Below, in pieces: positions 63,672 to 64,000 of a DNA stretch of 64,000 bases (the first letter of the stretch is position 1; every line of letters starts with the position of its first letter). Where the stretch lies: the NCBI RefSeq assembly GCF_020858115.1, contig NZ_JACYMM010000010.1, forward strand, positions 1 through 64,000. The letters are read 5' to 3'. This stretch comes from Janthinobacterium sp. FW305-129 (GTDB lineage: Bacteria; Pseudomonadota; Gammaproteobacteria; Burkholderiales; Burkholderiaceae_D). The notes under the pieces are model-generated. The model did not search any database. It was not told where the DNA came from and saw nothing but the letters and a program-made list of their open reading frames with translations. The position numbers and the translations under genes are program-made.

Positions 63672-64000
63672 CGTTGACTACCCTGAATAACTGCCCGGCT
63701 CCGGCCAAGCTGAACCTCTTTTTGCACGTCAACGGCCGCCGCGCCGATGGCTACCATCTGCTGCAGACGGTGTTCCAGTTGCTCGACCATGGCGACACCC
63801 TGCACTTCGCGCTGCGCGACGACACGGCGATTGTCCGCGTGACGGAGCTGGCCGGCGTGCCGCAGGAGCAGGACCTGATCATCCGCGCCGCCAGGCTGCT
63901 GCAGGCCGACGTGCTGCGCCGCACGGGCGCCTTGCCGCGCGGCGTCGATATCGCCATCGACAAGGTGCTGCCCATGGGCGGCGGCCTCGGTGGCGGCTCG
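63668..64000 (+). CDS. ispE: 4-diphosphocytidyl-2-C-methyl-D-erythritol kinase IspE (partial)
   Basis: The frame stays open to the window end, giving 111 residues. [20 protein letters not shown] and [16 protein letters not shown] match the IspE N-terminus, and [10 protein letters not shown] is the GHMP-kinase ATP loop. The enzyme phosphorylates CDP-ME in the MEP isoprenoid pathway. The ATG overlaps the lolB stop by four bases. Confidence 0.95.
   Translation, partial: MTLTTLNNCPAPAKLNLFLHVNGRRADGYHLLQTVFQLLDHGDTLHFALRDDTAIVRVTELAGVPQEQDLIIRAARLLQADVLRRTGALPRGVDIAIDKVLPMGGGLGGGS

Noticed and set aside
1-64000. tRNA, rRNA, CRISPR arrays, insertion sequences, prophage genes
   Set aside because: Read-through of the intergenic gaps gave no tRNA-like cloverleaf, no spaced direct-repeat array, and no transposase or integrase coding sequence.

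Overview
The window is a 64 kb stretch of a GC-rich betaproteobacterial chromosome. Ribosomal protein sequences, the engB-cytochrome c4-resB-ccsA-msrPQ and fpg-TPR-lolB-ispE gene orders, and third-position GC use outside the ribosomal genes suggest the family Oxalobacteraceae, most likely Janthinobacterium or a close relative. The genus is an inference from recalled sequences; no search was run.

Region 1 (1-20.3 kb) is the tuf/S10/spc/alpha ribosomal protein superoperon: tuf end, rpsJ, rplC-D-W-B, rpsS, rplV, rpsC, rplP, rpmC, rpsQ, rplN-X-E, rpsN-H, rplF-R, rpsE, rpmD, rplO, secY, infA, rpmJ, rpsM-K-D, rpoA, rplQ. Two things are unusual. About 5.5 kb of unrelated genes (a DUF817 membrane protein, a CreB-CreC-CreD-like two-component module and a small Cys-rich secreted protein) separate rpsJ from rplC, with a strong terminator after rpsJ and a new promoter before rplC. 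Terminator-like hairpins also follow rpsQ, rpsK, rpsD, rpoA and rplQ.

Region 2 (20.4-30.8 kb) looks like an envelope-stress and redox area: dsbD, a Spy/CpxP-like periplasmic protein divergent from an OmpR-family regulator and kinase, and an RND adaptor plus pump translationally coupled to each other. The layout recalls the E. coli BaeSR/Spy/MdtABC set in compact form. It is followed by an unrecognised TonB-shaped protein with a Cys-pair N-terminus.

Region 3 (30.9-40.7 kb) covers engB, cytochrome c4, system II cytochrome c biogenesis (resB, ccsA), the methionine sulfoxide repair pair msrPQ, the lipoprotein lptM, frataxin cyaY and the bifunctional PBP1A gene.

Region 4 (40.9-49.5 kb) holds a reduced pilM-N-OP-Q operon. 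PilM lacks its central segment, PilO and PilP are fused in one frame, and PilQ lacks AMIN domains. A Big-1-like lipoprotein follows, then a single-frame AroK-AroB fusion and a dGTPase-like gene.

Region 5 (49.6-61.0 kb) is a complete tetrathionate reductase locus (ttrB-ttrC-ttrA) facing ttrR-ttrS. The sensor genes sit at the end of a minus-strand chain fpg, dynamin-like GTPase, mutY, ttrS, ttrR with tiny gaps or overlaps. Region 6 (61.2-64 kb) is a TPR protein, lolB and the start of ispE.

No tRNA, rRNA, insertion sequence, CRISPR array or prophage was seen.
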